This document shows positions 34,687 through 43,705 of a DNA stretch of 64,000 nucleotides, piece after piece; position 1 is the stretch's first letter; each line of letters starts with the position of its first letter. The notes below the pieces were generated by a model, which worked only from the letters and a program-made list of their open reading frames with translations, made no database searches and had not been told where the DNA came from. The position numbers were made by a program, and so were the translations under genes. The stretch is from an uncultured Glaciecola sp. (lineage in GTDB: Bacteria; Pseudomonadota; Gammaproteobacteria; Enterobacterales; Alteromonadaceae): assembly GCF_937770335.1 (NCBI RefSeq), contig NZ_CALJHY010000002.1, positions 1-64,000 of the forward strand. Reading direction: 5' to 3'.

Positions 34687-35772
34687 ATGAAAAGATCGAG
34701 TTTAATCATTTTAACTACGCTATTTACTATGACTGCGGGCTCAGTTTCTGTCTTTGCTAGCAATGAAACCTCGTTTATCGCACCCCTCGTTAAAGAGTCC
34801 TTACTGTTAGATATTACTAACGGAAATACCTCGATTATTGTTGGTGAGCGAGGTCATATTTTAATAACACGCGAGGGAAAGATAACTGATCATCAAAGCC
34901 TCGGGCTTACTATTGATGATTATAAGCAAGTCAATGTGCCGACAAAGGTCACATTAACCGGAGTGGCCTCCTTTGCTAACTTGGCATGGGCTGTTGGGCA
35001 CGACGCAAGCATACTTGGATCCAAAGACGCGGGTGCAACTTGGACATTATTAAATTCAGCACCAGAACTTGAGCGTCCACTTCTCGATATCCACTTTTTT
35101 GATGAAAAAGAGGGAATAGCAGTGGGCGCATATGGCTTGTTTTATCGCAGCCTAGACGGCGGTATGACTTGGCAACAAGAACACCATCCATCCGTATTGT
35201 CGGGCGAAGACAACGATTATCTAGAAAGCATTAAAGACGACCCACCTTTCTATTTAGAAGAGTTGTCGTTTATCTCGCCGCATCTTAATCGATTGCATGA
35301 TGCCGGTGGCGTTCTTTATTTGGCTGGAGAGGCCGGCTTAGTCGCGAGTAGCCTAGATAAAGGCGTAACCTGGAAAAGGTTATCACTCAATTATGAAGGC
35401 TCATTTTTTGATATTGCAACATTGCCAAGTGGTGACATTCTTGCTGTTGGTCTGCGCGGTAATATGTTTTTACTCAACCAAGGTGAGTGGCAATCTATTG
35501 CTACTTGCGTGACGACGTCACTTAATTCAGTGTTGATAGATGGCTCGTCTGTTTTTGTTGTGGGTAATAACGGCGTCGTCTTAAAATTAGACGCCAAGCA
35601 AGTAAACAGTGCACAGTTACAAGCTCCTAATAGTGAAGGCTGTCGCCGTAATACCGCTATTTCTGAGGTGCCAACCAATTTTTCAGATGCAATATCCAGT
35701 GCTATTGGGATTCAGCATGCTATTTTGGCTGTCACTGCTGGCGGAATCAAAACTGTGGACTTAGGTGAATAA
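34687..35772 (+). CDS. YCF48-like beta-propeller protein, periplasmic
   Basis: Exported protein of 361 residues. The signal peptide is MKRSSLIILTTLFTMTAGSVSVFAS. BNR-type repeats such as GSKDAGATWTLL, RSLDGGMTWQQ and SSLDKGVTWKRL build a propeller like Ycf48/Hcf136. In phototrophs that fold assembles photosystem II, but in non-phototrophs such proteins sit beside RND/MMPL permeases, as here. The stop is one base before the permease ATG, so the pair is translationally coupled. It probably acts as a periplasmic partner of the transporter. Confidence 0.88.
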   Translation: MKRSSLIILTTLFTMTAGSVSVFASNETSFIAPLVKESLLLDITNGNTSIIVGERGHILITREGKITDHQSLGLTIDDYKQVNVPTKVTLTGVASFANLAWAVGHDASILGSKDAGATWTLLNSAPELERPLLDIHFFDEKEGIAVGAYGLFYRSLDGGMTWQQEHHPSVLSGEDNDYLESIKDDPPFYLEELSFISPHLNRLHDAGGVLYLAGEAGLVASSLDKGVTWKRLSLNYEGSFFDIATLPSGDILAVGLRGNMFLLNQGEWQSIATCVTTSLNSVLIDGSSVFVVGNNGVVLKLDAKQVNSAQLQAPNSEGCRRNTAISEVPTNFSDAISSAIGIQHAILAVTAGGIKTVDLGE

Positions 35773-35773
35773 T

Positions 35774-38110
35774 ATGAATTCACTAGTTAATACTATCGAA
35801 AGGCTAGTTTTTGGAAATCGTCTCGTTGTCATCCTAGCGTTTTTGTTGACCACCCTATTCTTGACTTATCAGGCATCCTTATTAAAACTGGATGCAGGTT
35901 TTACTAAAAACATTCCACTCAATCATGAGTACATGAAAACCTATATTAAGTACAAAGAAAATTTTGGCGGCGCAAACAATATTTTGGTTTCAGTGTGTGA
36001 TAAAAAAGGGACTATTTTTAATCAGAACTTTTTTGATACCCTAAAAAACGTACACGACCAATTATTTTTTATTGATGGGGTTAACCGCTCATTAGTGGTT
36101 TCTTTATATGCGCCAGCTACCCGTTTTACTGAAATTGTAGAAGGTGGTTTTTCTGGTGGCCCTGTTATTCCTGCGGATTTTAATTCATCCAACCCCGGTG
36201 CATTGCAAGTTGTGCGTAAGAATATTGATAAAGCAGGCATTGTTGGCCGTCAAGTATCTAACGATTTTACATGTGCAATGGTGAAGGCCCAATTATTAGA
36301 CATAGATCCTGAAACGGGTAACCCGCTAGACACCTTAAAAATTGCCGCTGAACTTGAGGAGCAATTGCGCGGTAAATTTGAAAATGAGCAAACTAGCGTT
36401 CATATAATAGGCTTTGCTAAAATGATTGGTGATGTAGCTGATGGTGCTAAAGATGTGGTTTTATTCTTTGCTATAGCCATAGCGATTACCGGTATCATGG
36501 TTTATTTCTTCTGTAAGTCACTAATGCTGACTTTTCTACCCCTAGCTTGCTCTATTGTTGCGGTAATTTGGCAATTAGGTCTACTCACTTTATTTGGGTT
36601 TGGCATGGATCCTATGTCAATCCTTGTGCCGTTTCTAGTGTTTGCCATTGGTGTCAGTCACGGCGTACAAATGATCAATGCGCTCGGGAAAAAAGTCGCA
36701 GCAGGGGGCAATGTAGAAACTGCCTCGCGGTATGCATTTAGAAGTTTACTGCTGCCCGGTGGTATTGCCTTGTTGTCAGATACCGTTGGTTTTATCACCT
36801 TGTTAGTCATCGATATTGGGATCATTAAAGAGCTGGCCATTACCGCGAGTATGGGCGTTGCAGTTATTATTTTAACTAACCTATTGTTGCTACCTGTATT
36901 AATGTCGTACGTTAAATTGTCAGACCGGCGCAAAGACAATTATAAACAGTCAGTTAAGGCCTCGCCATTTTGGGACAACGTATCCAATTGTGCTACACCC
37001 AGAGTTGCCATTGGTATCGTCGCGTTTACGGCTGTTTTGTTTGTGTGGGGAAGCATTCAGTCGAGTAACTTAAAAATTGGTGACTTGCACGCGGGTGCAC
37101 CGGCATTGCATGAAGACTCGAAATACAATCAAGACACATTTTTGATCACTGATAAGTTTGAAATTACGGTTGATTATATATCTTTGATTGTGGAGACATC
37201 ACCTGAGGCTTGCACCAGTTATGAGGTGATGACCGCTATTGATGAATTTCAATGGAAAATGCAAAATACCCAGGGGGTTCAATCGACTATATCCTTGGCC
37301 TCGGTGGCAAAAAAAGTCAATGCGGGTTACAACGAAGGTAATCCTAAATGGCAGGTATTACCGCGCAATCAATCAACGATGGTGCAGGCTGTTTCTCGGG
37401 TGCCAACGTCGTCGGGTTTGTTAAACGGAGACTGTTCAGTAATGCCGATCATCCTATTTTTGGAAGATCATAAAGCAGAAATGATTAATGTTATCGTCGA
37501 TGCAGTTAAGGCTTTACGTGCTGAATATCAAACCGATGATTTACAAATAAAATTAGCGTCTGGACCAGTAGGGGTTATGGCTGCGACCAACGAAGCGGTA
37601 GAGGCGTCACAAAAGCCAATGCTTTATTACGTTTTTGGGGCTGTAATCCTACTTTGCTTGATCAGTTTCCGCTCGATACGAGCAACTCTAGCGGTGGTAA
37701 TTCCCTTATATGTTGTATCTGTCCTAGCGCAGGCACTAATGACGTTCTTGAATATTGGTTTAACGGTATCAACTTTACCTGTTATTGCGCTAGGCATAGG
37801 CATTGGTGTTGATTATGGTATTTATATACTCTCTACTATGACGCAAAGACTGCGTGCGGGGGATGATGTTCAGTCGGCTTACTTAGCCGCATTGCGCGAG
37901 CGCGGCAGCGCAGTATTGTTTACCGGCATTACCTTGGCTATCGGCGTCAGTACATGGGTTTTTTCAAGTCTCAAATTTCAAATGGATATGGGAATATTGC
38001 TAACTTTCATGTTCTTGGTCAATATGCTGGGCGCTATATTCGTGTTGCCAGCTATTGCTCGAATATTGTGGTTTAACAAAGGTGAAAAGGTAATAAAGAG
38101 TCAAAAATAG
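35774..38110 (+). CDS. RND superfamily transporter, MMPL type
   Basis: Inner-membrane transporter of 778 residues with two repeats of one TM helix, a periplasmic loop and five TM helices. Repeat 2 starts near residue 400. Sterol-sensing-domain-like helices include FAIAIAITGIMVYFF and ALGIGIGVDYGIYILS, the latter with the GxxxDY proton-relay element. It resembles predicted exporters of lipids or hopanoids. ATG 35774 (after AGGTG) is preferred over the GTG at 35765. It forms an operon with the YCF48-like gene and ends in a strong hairpin. Cargo unknown; the nearby HMG-CoA reductase and wax-ester genes hint at an isoprenoid or neutral lipid. Confidence 0.92.
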   Translation: MNSLVNTIERLVFGNRLVVILAFLLTTLFLTYQASLLKLDAGFTKNIPLNHEYMKTYIKYKENFGGANNILVSVCDKKGTIFNQNFFDTLKNVHDQLFFIDGVNRSLVVSLYAPATRFTEIVEGGFSGGPVIPADFNSSNPGALQVVRKNIDKAGIVGRQVSNDFTCAMVKAQLLDIDPETGNPLDTLKIAAELEEQLRGKFENEQTSVHIIGFAKMIGDVADGAKDVVLFFAIAIAITGIMVYFFCKSLMLTFLPLACSIVAVIWQLGLLTLFGFGMDPMSILVPFLVFAIGVSHGVQMINALGKKVAAGGNVETASRYAFRSLLLPGGIALLSDTVGFITLLVIDIGIIKELAITASMGVAVIILTNLLLLPVLMSYVKLSDRRKDNYKQSVKASPFWDNVSNCATPRVAIGIVAFTAVLFVWGSIQSSNLKIGDLHAGAPALHEDSKYNQDTFLITDKFEITVDYISLIVETSPEACTSYEVMTAIDEFQWKMQNTQGVQSTISLASVAKKVNAGYNEGNPKWQVLPRNQSTMVQAVSRVPTSSGLLNGDCSVMPIILFLEDHKAEMINVIVDAVKALRAEYQTDDLQIKLASGPVGVMAATNEAVEASQKPMLYYVFGAVILLCLISFRSIRATLAVVIPLYVVSVLAQALMTFLNIGLTVSTLPVIALGIGIGVDYGIYILSTMTQRLRAGDDVQSAYLAALRERGSAVLFTGITLAIGVSTWVFSSLKFQMDMGILLTFMFLVNMLGAIFVLPAIARILWFNKGEKVIKSQK

Positions 38111-38125
38111 TATTGACTCTTTATT
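38092..38125 (+). terminator. Strong hairpin terminator of the MMPL operon
   Basis: AATAAAGAGTCAA (38092-38104) pairs perfectly with TTGACTCTTTATT (38113-38125), a 13-bp stem with an 8-base loop. The left arm runs into the last codons of the transporter gene, so the stop codon is in the loop. Confidence 0.85.
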
Positions 38126-38357
38126 CATTATTTCTTCACCGAAACAGCCTAAATTAGCCTCAAACTCTTTTGCCGTTTTCCAGGATAGTCTAAGAGTAGA
38201 CACTACTAGCTTTAATCTATACCCTAATTAACAAAGAGTATCTATTTCTTCGCACAAGATGGCGAGCCTTAAAATCAGTGGGGGCCAAATCCTAAAACGG
38301 TTCCACTGGAAGTATAAAGCTGGCCCATTAACGACAAGGTAAAAGAGACAATAATTC

Positions 38358-39767
38358 ATGCATGAAATCATCTGCCCGCACTGTAATAAAGCATTCAAAA
38401 TCGATGAAACTGGTTACGCAGACATTTTAAAACAGGTTCGCGACAGCGAGTTTGAGCAACAGTTGCATGAGCGACTTGAGTTGGCTGAAAAGGATAAACT
38501 AAATGCGGTCGAACTCGCTAAGAGTCAAGGCGGCAGCGAAATGCAGAGAGCCGTTACGGCCAAAGATATTGAGATACAAGCGTTAAAAGCCAAATTAGAT
38601 ACGGGTGAAGTCACTCAGAAGCTAGCCGTAACCGAGGCGCTAGGGGATGTTAAAAGAGAGAGAGATAGCCTGACCAGTGAGTTGGAGCAGATCAAGCGTG
38701 ATAGGCAAGCCGCCTCTGAACTTGCCGAGGCGAAATTGGCCAAAGAACTACAGGAAACCGCCGCAATAAAAGATAGAGAGATACAGGCACTACAAGCCAA
38801 GCTCGGCACCACTGAACTTGAACAGAAGGTTGCCATCATTGCGGCTGTGCTCGCGGTTGAAAAGGAGCGCGATGAATTGAAGAACGGCCTTAAGCAAGCA
38901 GGGCTCGAGAAACAACTCGCCGAAACGTCGCTTAAAGATAAGTATGAGACACAAATCAAAGATCGCGATGATGCTATTGAGCGTCTGCGGGACATGAAGG
39001 CTCGCTTGTCGACTAAGATGGTTGGCGAAACCCTCGAACAGCATTGTGAAACAGAGTTCAATCGTATTCGCGCAACGGCATTCCCGCGAGCGTATTTCGA
39101 AAAAGATAATGATGCTCGAACGGGCAGCAAGGGCGACTATATTTTTCGTGACTCGGACGAGCATGACACTGAGATTGTTTCAATCATGTTTGAAATGAAG
39201 AACGAAAACGATACCACTGCCACTAAGAAAAAGAACGAGGACTTCTTAAAAGAACTGGACAAGGATCGCATAGAGAAAGGCTGCGAGTATGCAGTGCTAG
39301 TGTCTCTTTTAGAGCCTGACAGCGAACTTTACAATACTGGGATCGTGGATATGTTTTACCGTTACCCAAAGATGTATATTGTGCGACCGCAGTTTTTTCT
39401 TCCGATCATTACGTTATTGCGCAATGCATCAATGAAATCACTTGAATACAAGAGAGAACTGTCACTTGTTAAAGCCCAGAGTGTCGACATAACAAACTTT
39501 GAAGATGATCTTGATTCATTCAAAACCGCCTTCGCAAGAAACTATGACCTGGCCTCAAAGAAATTTAAAACCGCAATCGATGAGATTGATAAGTCTATTG
39601 ATCATTTGCAGAAAACAAAGGATGCATTACTCAGCACTGATCGTAACTTGCGTCTGGCAAATGACAAGTCGCAAGATGTAACCATCAAGAAGTTGACTAG
39701 GCGCAATCCCACGATGACGGCTAAGTTCGATGAATTGAATAATCAGGATCCAGCGGATAGCGAATAA
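38358..39767 (+). CDS. DUF2130 domain protein (predicted PD-(D/E)XK nuclease fold)
   Basis: Cytoplasmic protein of 469 residues. It starts with a zinc-ribbon-like CPHCNKAFK, then a coiled coil to about residue 225, then the conserved DUF2130 domain ([33 protein letters not shown]). The spacing D...E-x-K (GDY...FEMK) fits a restriction-nuclease-like core; this is inference from motif. The coiled coil contains a tandem duplication of about 69 residues ([12 protein letters not shown] and [12 protein letters not shown]). Function is unknown. The gene stands alone between two terminators and could be an accessory acquisition. Confidence 0.85.
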   Translation: MHEIICPHCNKAFKIDETGYADILKQVRDSEFEQQLHERLELAEKDKLNAVELAKSQGGSEMQRAVTAKDIEIQALKAKLDTGEVTQKLAVTEALGDVKRERDSLTSELEQIKRDRQAASELAEAKLAKELQETAAIKDREIQALQAKLGTTELEQKVAIIAAVLAVEKERDELKNGLKQAGLEKQLAETSLKDKYETQIKDRDDAIERLRDMKARLSTKMVGETLEQHCETEFNRIRATAFPRAYFEKDNDARTGSKGDYIFRDSDEHDTEIVSIMFEMKNENDTTATKKKNEDFLKELDKDRIEKGCEYAVLVSLLEPDSELYNTGIVDMFYRYPKMYIVRPQFFLPIITLLRNASMKSLEYKRELSLVKAQSVDITNFEDDLDSFKTAFARNYDLASKKFKTAIDEIDKSIDHLQKTKDALLSTDRNLRLANDKSQDVTIKKLTRRNPTMTAKFDELNNQDPADSE

Positions 39768-39780
39768 TGCATTAACTCGT

Positions 39781-39810
39781 CTGTATGCCCGCGCTGTTTT
39801 GGGTATACAG
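39781..39810 (+). terminator. Terminator after the DUF2130 gene
   Basis: CTGTATGCCC (39781-39790) pairs with GGGTATACAG (39801-39810) with one G-T wobble around a 10-base loop, 13 bases after the stop. No strong T tract follows. Confidence 0.65.
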
Positions 39811-39878
39811 AGGAACTTAAAAATGACATACCGCTGGTCAAAGTTAATATGCATTCTGAACTAAATGGGTTACCAATT

Positions 39879-41039
39879 TTACTCAATGCTTTGCAAAACC
39901 AAATCAACAAACTCACCGATTTTACTTGGCTCTAACCAACGAGTCACAATTACCAAATCATGTTTATTATCTATTACAATAAAGTTTCCGCCAAACCCAG
40001 CGGCGTAGTAAATCGATTCATCTTGAACTTGTTCCCATTTTCGGGGGCCTTTGTTGAGCCACCACATATAACCATAACTTTCATTAGCGGGCGAAGATTG
40101 AGTTGCTTGTTCAATCCATTTTGAAGAAATAATTTGCTTACCATTCCATTGACCATCACGTTCAAATAATAAACCGAACCTTGCTTGATCCAGCGTATTT
40201 ACAAACATACCTCCGCCACTATGGCCACCACCTGTGACTGATTTCATTTGCAGACCGTCTAAGGTTACCCAAGCGTGATCATAGCCATGCCAACGCCAAG
40301 TAGTTGAAGCGCCAATGGGGTCCATTACGTTTTCTTTAAGCACTATCGGAAGAGGTTTTCTCCAAGTTTGTAATAATGAATAAGCAAGTAAATTTACTCT
40401 TACGTCATTGTATTCCATTACTGTGCCAGGCTCACGTAACTCTCTATTTTTCCAATCGTCAATATCCCCCTCACGCGGTGGACGATCTGCCCAATCTTTT
40501 ATGCCGAATAATTGACCAGACCAATCTGATGATTGGTTTAATAAATGCGCCCACGTAACTTTACTATTATGGCGTCCCTCAAATTCACCGGACCACACAT
40601 AATTACTAACCGGGTCTGTAATATTTGAAATAAATTGCTGATCCACAGCGACCCCTGCCATGGTAGATAAATAACTTTTTGTCACACTAAAAGTCATATC
40701 TACACGCTCCGGATCTCCCCATTGAGCAGCGATATAACCATTTTTTATAATCAAACCCGTTGGGCCACCTCTTTTTTTAGTAGGGCCTAAAATTTCGTGA
40801 AAAGGCTCCCGTTCAAAGCCTTTTAAGATAGCAATACGCAGGTCACGAGAACCACTGTACTCATTTTTTTCGGCAAAATTAATTGCCTGATCAAGTTCAG
40901 GTTGATTGAATCCTAATGCAGCGGCAGACTTAGCTTGCCAATTGTTACGTTCGGGGAAGTAATCTTTTTGACTATTAGCATTTGCCATTAACGCAAAGCC
41001 AAGCATACTAGAAGTTAATATTATTAATGCGTGACGCAT
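39879..41039 (-). CDS. Serine hydrolase, class C beta-lactamase fold, exported
   Basis: Secreted or periplasmic hydrolase of 386 residues. The start at 41039 (AAGGAA upstream) gives the signal peptide MRHALIILTSSMLGFALMANA; an in-frame GTG or ATG 60 bases further upstream would mask it. The active-site S-x-x-K is SVTK and the Y-x-N equivalent is YND. Members range from esterases and D-aminopeptidases to beta-lactamases; the sequence resembles EstB/6-aminohexanoate-dimer-hydrolase-type proteins more than AmpC. Monocistronic, minus strand. Confidence 0.88.
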   Translation of the reverse strand: MRHALIILTSSMLGFALMANANSQKDYFPERNNWQAKSAAALGFNQPELDQAINFAEKNEYSGSRDLRIAILKGFEREPFHEILGPTKKRGGPTGLIIKNGYIAAQWGDPERVDMTFSVTKSYLSTMAGVAVDQQFISNITDPVSNYVWSGEFEGRHNSKVTWAHLLNQSSDWSGQLFGIKDWADRPPREGDIDDWKNRELREPGTVMEYNDVRVNLLAYSLLQTWRKPLPIVLKENVMDPIGASTTWRWHGYDHAWVTLDGLQMKSVTGGGHSGGGMFVNTLDQARFGLLFERDGQWNGKQIISSKWIEQATQSSPANESYGYMWWLNKGPRKWEQVQDESIYYAAGFGGNFIVIDNKHDLVIVTRWLEPSKIGEFVDLVLQSIE

Positions 41040-41223
41040 AAAGTTCCTTTTAATAGATAACGAATCGATTACGGCGACGGTTTTCAAAGAATAGACCACA
41101 TCTCTTATTTACACAAAATGCCTTGATTTAGTGGGGTTTATGGCTATACGAATTAAAAACTGCTGTGTTCCCCCTCTGCCAAAAAACAAACTCCCAAGTT
41201 AAATGAAATCCCAATTAGAAGTA

Positions 41224-42288
41224 TTAATTAAACGATGAGGTTTGTATATGTTTAGACATTGCAACCGCTTTTGAGCCAAGTTCAACGTTGGTTGCTGATC
41301 CAGTAATCGCTTTTTTAGTGTCCTCGGTCAAAGTGTCAATGTTATCTGCCAGTAACGATAGCTTTTCATTTTCACCTTTCAATTGTTGGAAAACCTCTAT
41401 TAAGCTCATCCTAACTTTTTCAGAAGAGCGGGTAACGTTATCGGTACTCTTACGCATATCGCCTTCGGTGTTGTTTATCATGTTTTCAGCTTGTGACATT
41501 GAACCTATTAATCCTATTAACGCATTATCTAAACTTGTTTGATTTTTTCGTAAAGCGACTAAATGAGCATTAATTTTTACAGCGTTATTTTTGGTTTGTG
41601 CGGCAAGCGTTTTTACTTCATCAGCAACCACCGCAAATCCTCTGCCAGCATCACCTGCTCGGGCTGCTTCAATAGCAGCGTTGAGCGCCAGTAAATTAGT
41701 TTGATCTGAAATAGTCGTAATCCCGGAGGCTAAAACGGCAATGCTTTCAAATTCAGTTAAAAAAGATTTTAGTTCTTCAGAAAGGGTGTTGGTAGCCGTT
41801 ATTGAAATATTTACTTTTTTACCGAGTTCGGTAATTTGGGTACAAACACGATGAAAGCCATCATCGACTTCGGTTAAACTCTCTTGACTATCTGAAGCTT
41901 TCTGCGTCAAATAATCATTCATGTCTCTTGCGCTCCTTGCTGTTAAGGCTATTTCCTCTGCAAATAAAAGCCGTTTTCTTGATGCTTGATTTACATTATT
42001 TGCGTTTTGAGTAATTGTATTCGTTAGTTCTATTAGAACGTTCGCATCTTCATAAGCTGAATATACAACTTCAGGTTTATAATTTAAGTATTCCGCCTGC
42101 AGTTTCAAAAATATAGTTGTTCCAGATATTGTAGAAACAAAATAAGGCACCAAAAAAGTGATAAATAAACTACCCCAAATAATGTCGTTTTGGCCAAAAA
42201 AAGCACTCCATTGGTTTATTAAGTTTAGAATCAAACCAACGATGATCATTGTGAGAAAAGATCTTTTAAGTATAGGAGCAGAAAACAC
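41224..42288 (-). CDS. Chemotaxis signalling protein with NrtS-like two-helix membrane domain
   Basis: The N-terminal ~60 residues form two membrane helices ([19 protein letters not shown] and [14 protein letters not shown]) that match the NrtS nitrate/nitrite-transporter pattern as I recall it (VGxxLxLINQ, then LVPYxVS). No periplasmic sensor domain is present. The rest is a cytoplasmic methyl-accepting signalling domain with the hairpin tip [36 protein letters not shown]. It would couple membrane or nitrate-related sensing to CheA. The annotated start is GTG 42288, but the frame is open upstream with family-like residues ([12 protein letters not shown]). No canonical start is present there; an ATT at 42339 follows AAGG. 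Confidence 0.82.
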   Translation of the reverse strand: MFSAPILKRSFLTMIIVGLILNLINQWSAFFGQNDIIWGSLFITFLVPYFVSTISGTTIFLKLQAEYLNYKPEVVYSAYEDANVLIELTNTITQNANNVNQASRKRLLFAEEIALTARSARDMNDYLTQKASDSQESLTEVDDGFHRVCTQITELGKKVNISITATNTLSEELKSFLTEFESIAVLASGITTISDQTNLLALNAAIEAARAGDAGRGFAVVADEVKTLAAQTKNNAVKINAHLVALRKNQTSLDNALIGLIGSMSQAENMINNTEGDMRKSTDNVTRSSEKVRMSLIEVFQQLKGENEKLSLLADNIDTLTEDTKKAITGSATNVELGSKAVAMSKHIQTSSFN

Positions 42289-42423
42289 TACCTCAATAAT
42301 ACTGAGGCGCTTTGTTTCGTTAATTTTTGAGTTGATAATATAAACCTTTTACGTAAAATTATTTTGGCTTTGTCCACGTATCGGCTTGTAAATCAGTATC
42401 ATGATGATAATTTTACAAATAGT

Positions 42424-42460
42424 AATGAGACTTCCACTTTACGTAACTAGAAGTCTCATT
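42424..42460 (-). terminator. Hairpin downstream of the acyl-CoA dehydrogenase operon
   Basis: AATGAGACTTC (42424-42434) pairs perfectly with GAAGTCTCATT (42450-42460), an 11-bp stem with a 15-base loop. It lies about 100 bases beyond the last dehydrogenase stop on the minus strand and upstream of the chemotaxis gene. Confidence 0.65.
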
Positions 42461-42563
42461 CCAAACTCATAATTTAGATTGTAAAGTCTGTTTTAAAACC
42501 ACACAATCTCGCACTAATTGGTCATCCGCAGGAAATGGGATGACGCAATACACAACTATTTAA

Positions 42564-43685
42564 TTATAAAGACGCAAAACGTTTTGTATGTACGTCGGTG
42601 CTACCAAACAAATATTGAATGGTGGTCAACCGCTTGAATAGATGACCAACATCAATTTCATCCGTCATACCTATACCACCGTGAATTTGTATTGATTCAC
42701 GGCCAACTAAGTTAGCTGCTTTGCCAATACGACTTTTCGCCGCTGATAATGCTTTAGGATCATTGCCGTTATTACTATCCATTTTTAATACTGCCATCAA
42801 AAGGATAGATTTAGCTTGTTGGTGTTCTATAAACATATGCACTAATCGGTGCTGGATTGCTTGGAAAGAACCAATAGTGCGGCCGAACTGTTTACGTGTT
42901 TTGGCGTATTCTAGGGTGCGTTCATGTGCAATTTGCATTGCTCCAACGGCTTCGGCACAAACTGCTACAGTAGCTTTATCTATGATATTTTCAATCGCCG
43001 GTAAGGCTTTACCTTGCGCGCCTAGTAATCCAAGGGTAGGGGTTTTGTCAAACCATATGTCGGCAGCTTGGTGGCCATCAACATTCGCATACCCTTTGCG
43101 TCTGACGCTTGGGTGATGCGCATCAACAATAAATAAGCTGATCCCATTGGGGTCATTTACATCACCAGAGGTGCGCGCTGCAACGACTAATGTATCGGCA
43201 TGATTACCATTTAATACGACAGATTTCTGACCCGTTATTACAAACTCACCCTCTTTTTCGATAGCGCTACAAGTCACGTTGTTTAAATGATAACGGCTTT
43301 GAGGTTCTGCATAAGCAAACGCCATTTGCAGTTCACCGGCCATAATCCTTGGCAAGTAGTCATCTTTTTGCTCTTGATTACCGGTTAAGGCAATTGCACC
43401 GCCAGCCATAACTGCCGTTGCAATGAAAGGTTCAACTACCATGCCTTTGCCAAATTCTTCCATAACCAACATAAGGTCGACCATAGAGCCACCTAAACCG
43501 CCATCTTCTTCGCCAAATGGCAGCATTAACCAACCAAGATCAGCAAATACCTTCCAATTTTCTTGACTATAACCCGCCGCTGATTTGAGTATTTTTCGAC
43601 GTGAATCAAAATCGTAATCGTTGAGGATAAACCTCGAAACGCTATCTTGAATCATTTGTTGTTCGCTACTTAATGAAAAGTCCAT
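42564..43685 (-). CDS. Acyl-CoA dehydrogenase, PimD-like small subunit
   Basis: FAD-dependent acyl-CoA dehydrogenase family protein of 373 residues. It has the usual three domains: helical N-terminus (SLSSEQQMIQDSVSRF), middle beta domain, and C-terminal helices with KTRKQFGRTIGSFQAIQHR and QIHGGIGMTDEI. The position of the classical catalytic glutamate (YEG) reads LFGSTDVH, so that base is absent. This is characteristic of one partner of heterotetrameric dehydrogenases (PimC/PimD, FadE28/FadE29 types). It is 20 bases downstream of the larger partner gene. GGAG precedes its ATG. Confidence 0.9.
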   Translation of the reverse strand: MDFSLSSEQQMIQDSVSRFILNDYDFDSRRKILKSAAGYSQENWKVFADLGWLMLPFGEEDGGLGGSMVDLMLVMEEFGKGMVVEPFIATAVMAGGAIALTGNQEQKDDYLPRIMAGELQMAFAYAEPQSRYHLNNVTCSAIEKEGEFVITGQKSVVLNGNHADTLVVAARTSGDVNDPNGISLFIVDAHHPSVRRKGYANVDGHQAADIWFDKTPTLGLLGAQGKALPAIENIIDKATVAVCAEAVGAMQIAHERTLEYAKTRKQFGRTIGSFQAIQHRLVHMFIEHQQAKSILLMAVLKMDSNNGNDPKALSAAKSRIGKAANLVGRESIQIHGGIGMTDEIDVGHLFKRLTTIQYLFGSTDVHTKRFASL

Positions 43686-43705
43686 ATTAAACTCCTAATG
43701 CTAAT

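Noticed and set aside
34687-35772. YCF48-like protein as evidence of a phototroph
   Set aside because: No photosystem or pigment genes are present, and YCF48-like propellers occur with RND permeases in heterotrophs.
38615-39164. Long minus-strand ORFs of 171 and 124 codons opposite the DUF2130 gene
   Set aside because: Serine/alanine-rich translation mirrors the coiled-coil codons of the real gene; no start signal or family pattern.
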